Source: Oscillospiraceae bacterium (GTDB taxonomy: Bacteria; Bacillota; Clostridia; Oscillospirales; Ruminococcaceae). Taken from it: DNA of 42,277 nt. Under the pieces are notes generated by a model. It was not told the DNA's origin. It did not search any database and saw nothing but the letters and a program-made list of their open reading frames with translations. Made by a program: the position numbers and the translations under genes. The stretch spans positions 1-42,277 of the forward strand of contig JAFLUJ010000002.1 in NCBI GenBank assembly GCA_022511485.1. The letters run 5' to 3'. This document shows, in pieces, positions 38,551 to 42,277 of the stretch (its first letter is position 1; each line of letters opens with the position of its first letter).

Positions 38551-38589
38551 ACCCGCTGCCCTTTAATGAAAGAGCAGCGGGTTTTTGTG
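38551..38589. terminator. terminator hairpin
   Basis: acccgctgccctttaatgaaagagcagcgggttttt. Confidence 0.75.
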
Positions 38590-38598
38590 TATAAAAGC

Positions 38599-41500
38599 TC
38601 AGCCTTGTGCATTGCCTTTCATAACGTCGATCACCTTCTGCATCAGCTCGATGGGCTTTTCACCCTTCATCTTTACCGCCACATATGCCTTGTCGCTGCC
38701 GTTTACCGTGACCCGTCCTTTGAACGCCGAGGTCAGAGCCTGTATCTGCTCCATGGTGGCAGTCTTAAGATAGAAAAGCATTATACCGTTTTTCTGAGTT
38801 ATCTCTGTGATGGTAAGCTCGCTTGCCATGTTCCGTATCAGGGCGACGTTTATAAGTCCCTGTATCGCTTTGGGAGGATCTCCGTAACGGTCGATAAGCT
38901 CGTCGATCAGATCCATGCTGTCTTCGTTGGTACGGAGGGCGGCTATTTTTCTGTATATATCCAGACGTCCGGCGAGACTTTCAATGTAGTCGTCCGGAAT
39001 GTGAGCGTCTATCTGGATGTCCACAAGACAGTCCTCCGGCTTGGGAGGGGGAAGCTCTCCCTTTTCCTCGGCAATAGCTTCGCTGAGGAGCTGTAAATAC
39101 ATATCGTATCCTACCGCTTCCATGTGACCGTGCTGCTTTCCTCCGAGGATAGAACCCGCACCACGGATCTCAAGGTCACGCATTGCAATGCGGAATCCGC
39201 TGCCGAACTGGGTGAACTCCCTTATGGCGTCAAGACGGCGGGCGGCTATTTCCGTGAGAGCCTTGCCACGTCGGAATGTAAAATAAGCGAAAGCTCTCCT
39301 GTTGGAACGCCCTACCCGTCCACGGAGCTGGTAAAGCTGGGAAAGTCCAAGCCTGTCGGAATCCTCAATAATAAGGGTGTTTACGTTGGGAACGTCCACT
39401 CCCGTTTCAATAAGAGTGGTGCAGACAAGGATGTCTATTTCATTTTCAATAAGCTGCCGCCATATCTCGGAAAGGTGTTCTTCTGTTATCTGTCCGTGAG
39501 CAACTCCGATACGGGCGTCGGGAAGCTGCTCGGCAAGCTTTGCAGCGCACCGGTCTATGCTGTCTATCCGGTTGTGGATATAGTATACCTGACCTCCCCG
39601 GCGAAGCTCCTTGGTTATCGCCTGAACTACGACCCCGTCATTATGCTCCATAACATAGGTCTGGACAGGATGTCTGTCAACGGGAGGTTCTTCAATGACG
39701 CTCATGTCCCGGATACCGCTCATCGCCATGTTTAGAGTTCTTGGGATAGGCGTTGCGGAAAGGGTCAGCACGTCCACTCCTGCAAAGGCTTCCTTGAAAC
39801 GTTCCTTGTGGGCAACTCCGAAACGCTGCTCCTCGTCAATGATGGCAAGACCCAGACTTTTGAAAGCTACGTCCTTTTGTACAAGACGGTGAGTTCCGAT
39901 TATCATGTCGATGTTTCCCCGTTTAAGCTCCTTTAAAATTTCCTCCTGCTCCTTTTTTGAGCGGAAACGGGAGAGCAGCTCTATTTTCATCGGGAAGTGT
40001 TCAAACCGTTTGAGTGCCGTCTGGTAATGCTGCCACGCAAGAACGGTGGTGGGTGCTAAGATAGCACACTGCTTGCCGTCCTCCATGCATTTGAAAGCCG
40101 CCCGGAAGGCAACCTCTGTTTTTCCGAAGCCAACGTCGCCGCAGAGAAGTCTGTCCATTGGGATAGGCTTCTGCATATCCTCCTTGATCTCCTGAGTGGA
40201 ACGGAGCTGATCGTCGGTCTCAGTGTAGGGAAAACGGGTCTCGAAATCGTGCTGCCAGTCATCGTCCTCAGAAAAAGCAAAGCCGGGGGTCTGACTGCGC
40301 TTGGCGTAAAGCTTGGTAAGCTCGTCAGCCATGTCCCTGACCGCCTTTTTGACGCGAGCTCTTGTTTTCTGCCACTCCATTGAGGACAGCTTGTTGAGCT
40401 TCACTGACCCGTTGTCCCTTGGACCTATATATTTAGACACCATATCAAGCTGATTTACCGGGACATATAAAACGTCCGTGCCGGCGTACTGGATGGTGAT
40501 GTAGTCCTTTGTGATACCTTCCATTTCAAGCTTGCGTATGCCCACAAATTTACCGATACCGTGCATTGCGTGGACGACAAGGTCTCCGGCGGTGATGTCG
40601 GACAGGGACTTTATTTCCTCGCCTTTTTTGGCTTTCCGGAGTTTTTTCTTTGACACGGTTGCTCTTGCCTGAGTGATGAGAGCGGTCTTCGTGTCGGGAT
40701 AATCATATCCCGCCCCGGTGCAGCCGGTCATAAGCAGGATCGACCCGGGAGAGAAGACAGAATCCTCCCTTGCTATGCCGCAGGGGATGCCCTCGTCCTG
40801 CAGGTCTTTTGCAATTATAGGGAGGGTCTTTTCCGAGCCTGCCATGACAGCTACCGAATAGTTTCGCTCCCGGAAGCTTTGCAGGTCTTCTATAAGCTGA
40901 CGGATCTCCCCACCCCAGGGAGCGGTCTGGTTAGCGGTCACGGAAATAAGCTTCTTGAAACGGAGGTCAGTGCCCCGCAGGAACGTGTCAAAATGAAGCA
41001 GGGGAAAATGTCCTGCCAGAGAGTACACCTGTGCAAAGTCCAGCATATAACCTTCAAGACCTTTGCAGAGCTCTCCCGATTCAAGAAGTATCTTTACGTC
41101 CTCCATGTGGTGGGAAAGGACGTTTCTGGACTTTTCAAGAGCGTTCTGATACTCGCTGAAAATTACCGGACTGTTTTCGGGAAGATGGTCAAATATAGTT
41201 TCGGGACGCTCGTATGCAACAGGGAGATACTTGTCGATGTTTCCCAATTCAAGCCCAGTGTTTACCCGGTCGATGTCACGTGCAAGAGCGTTTTTAACGG
41301 CTTCTGCACGCTTTCCCCTCGCCGTCCCACGAAGCTTCTCAAGAGCGGATCTCAGGGCGTCTGTACTTTCAAAAAGGGTTTCCATAGCAGGAGCTATCCG
41401 GATATTTTCGATTGGGTCGGTGCGCCGCTGGGATTCAGGGTCAAAACAGGACATGGTGTCTATGTCGTCTCCCCAGAGCTCAATACGGATGGGGAAAGCC

Positions 41501-42060
41501 TCCTGAACGGGGAAAATGTCTATAATAGAGCCTCTCACCGAAAATTGGGAAGCACCGTCTACAGTGTCGCAGCGGGAGTATCCGGCAGCGATAAGACGTT
41601 TCATAAGGTCTTCGATGTTTATTTCCATTCCCCTGGAAATATTTATCGTCCTTGAAAGGAGCACATCTTTTGGCAGAGTTACCTGCATGACGGCTTCCGC
41701 GGAAGCGCAGACTATGATGTTTTCTCCCGCGGCTAACTTTGAAAGCACGCCCAGCCGGGAGTGTTCGTATTCCCGGGAGACAACCTCCACCGCAGTAAAG
41801 GTGAAATCCTTTGCGGGATAAACGTAAGAAACTGTCTGAGCCGCCAGAGCGTTGATGTCGTCGGAAAGTCGCTTTGCCGCGGCTTCGTCGTCGGTGATGA
41901 TAAGCATGGGGGAGTCCGAGTGCAAACCAAGAGCGAAATGGGCTTTGTGTATAGCCGAAATGCCCGACACCGAGACAGGGGTCAGGCTGTTTTTCAGCGC
42001 GTCCGTCAAATCACGGAAGGGCACAAGGTTTTCTATAGCGTTTCTGAAAATATTTTGCAT
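38599..42060 (-). CDS. mfd: transcription-repair coupling factor
   Basis: LLCGDVGFGKTEVAFRAAF, IIDEEQRFGV, RID domain VHAMHGIGKFVG. Confidence 0.97.
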   Translation of the reverse strand: MQNIFRNAIENLVPFRDLTDALKNSLTPVSVSGISAIHKAHFALGLHSDSPMLIITDDEAAAKRLSDDINALAAQTVSYVYPAKDFTFTAVEVVSREYEHSRLGVLSKLAAGENIIVCASAEAVMQVTLPKDVLLSRTINISRGMEINIEDLMKRLIAAGYSRCDTVDGASQFSVRGSIIDIFPVQEAFPIRIELWGDDIDTMSCFDPESQRRTDPIENIRIAPAMETLFESTDALRSALEKLRGTARGKRAEAVKNALARDIDRVNTGLELGNIDKYLPVAYERPETIFDHLPENSPVIFSEYQNALEKSRNVLSHHMEDVKILLESGELCKGLEGYMLDFAQVYSLAGHFPLLHFDTFLRGTDLRFKKLISVTANQTAPWGGEIRQLIEDLQSFRERNYSVAVMAGSEKTLPIIAKDLQDEGIPCGIAREDSVFSPGSILLMTGCTGAGYDYPDTKTALITQARATVSKKKLRKAKKGEEIKSLSDITAGDLVVHAMHGIGKFVGIRKLEMEGITKDYITIQYAGTDVLYVPVNQLDMVSKYIGPRDNGSVKLNKLSSMEWQKTRARVKKAVRDMADELTKLYAKRSQTPGFAFSEDDDWQHDFETRFPYTETDDQLRSTQEIKEDMQKPIPMDRLLCGDVGFGKTEVAFRAAFKCMEDGKQCAILAPTTVLAWQHYQTALKRFEHFPMKIELLSRFRSKKEQEEILKELKRGNIDMIIGTHRLVQKDVAFKSLGLAIIDEEQRFGVAHKERFKEAFAGVDVLTLSATPIPRTLNMAMSGIRDMSVIEEPPVDRHPVQTYVMEHNDGVVVQAITKELRRGGQVYYIHNRIDSIDRCAAKLAEQLPDARIGVAHGQITEEHLSEIWRQLIENEIDILVCTTLIETGVDVPNVNTLIIEDSDRLGLSQLYQLRGRVGRSNRRAFAYFTFRRGKALTEIAARRLDAIREFTQFGSGFRIAMRDLEIRGAGSILGGKQHGHMEAVGYDMYLQLLSEAIAEEKGELPPPKPEDCLVDIQIDAHIPDDYIESLAGRLDIYRKIAALRTNEDSMDLIDELIDRYGDPPKAIQGLINVALIRNMASELTITEITQKNGIMLFYLKTATMEQIQALTSAFKGRVTVNGSDKAYVAVKMKGEKPIELMQKVIDVMKGNAQG

Positions 42061-42086
42061 ATCAGTAACCTAATTTCTGTATTTTT

Positions 42087-42180
42087 GCCGCCCCCTTGAG
42101 GGGGCTTTGCAAACTAAATTATTCGTATTTATTAAGGGTGGGGGTGGAAAAGCCCGCGGGGGCTTCCCCGCTTGGCATAA
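42087..42180 (-). repeat. GC-rich modular repeat (family 2), copy c
   Basis: gccgcccccttgagggggctttgcaaactaaattattcg...aagcccgcgggggcttccccgc. Confidence 0.7.
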
Positions 42181-42202
42181 TAAACACCTCAATAATGGGT
42201 TT

Positions 42203-42272
42203 CCAAAGGGGGCGCTTGCCCCCTTTGGCGGGGTCGAGGGGCAGAGCCCTCGCCGCCGTCCGCAGACGGCGG
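42203..42272. repeat. three consecutive perfect GC-rich hairpins
   Basis: ccaaagggggc/gccccctttgg; cgaggg/ccctcg; ccgccgtc/gacggcgg. Confidence 0.8.
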
Positions 42273-42277
42273 AACTC

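Noticed and set aside
40879-41655. 258-aa plus-strand ORF
   Set aside because: Antisense to mfd, no recognisable domain.

Overview
The window looks like the replication-origin neighbourhood of a Ruminococcus/Oscillospiraceae-type Firmicute chromosome (taxon inferred from gene content only). The core is dnaA - DnaA-box cluster - dnaN - yaaA - recF - remB - gyrB - [PD-(D/E)XK 'transposase'] - [membrane protein] - gyrA. It is flanked by a truncated PFOR gene, a VWA/solute-binding-protein cassette, a RelE-type TA module, fumarase alpha, an rsuA-type pseudouridine synthase, an amidohydrolase, a macro-domain protein, an NAD-epimerase, an O-antigen-ligase-like protein, rny, a T-box leader with thrS, blaI/blaR1-like genes, a TIGR01212-type radical SAM gene, rpsF-ssb-rpsR, a DUF3990-like module and mfd. 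The strongest undescribed signals are non-coding. (1) Three ~130-180 bp intergenic structured repeats (A ~8690-8872, B ~14258-14386, C ~21436-21572) have conserved ends and apex, while their long stems differ in sequence between copies but stay complementary within each copy. (2) A modular GC-rich repeat family is present, and three of its members begin directly after stop codons (nifJ, dnaN, rpsR). Other leads: a consensus-promoter antisense-type sRNA with a possible holin-like micropeptide, a three-operator TA promoter, a VbhA-like antitoxin beside a decayed Fic gene, a parS-like site at gyrA, and small ORFs missing from the ORF track. Everything here was read by eye; no searches were run.
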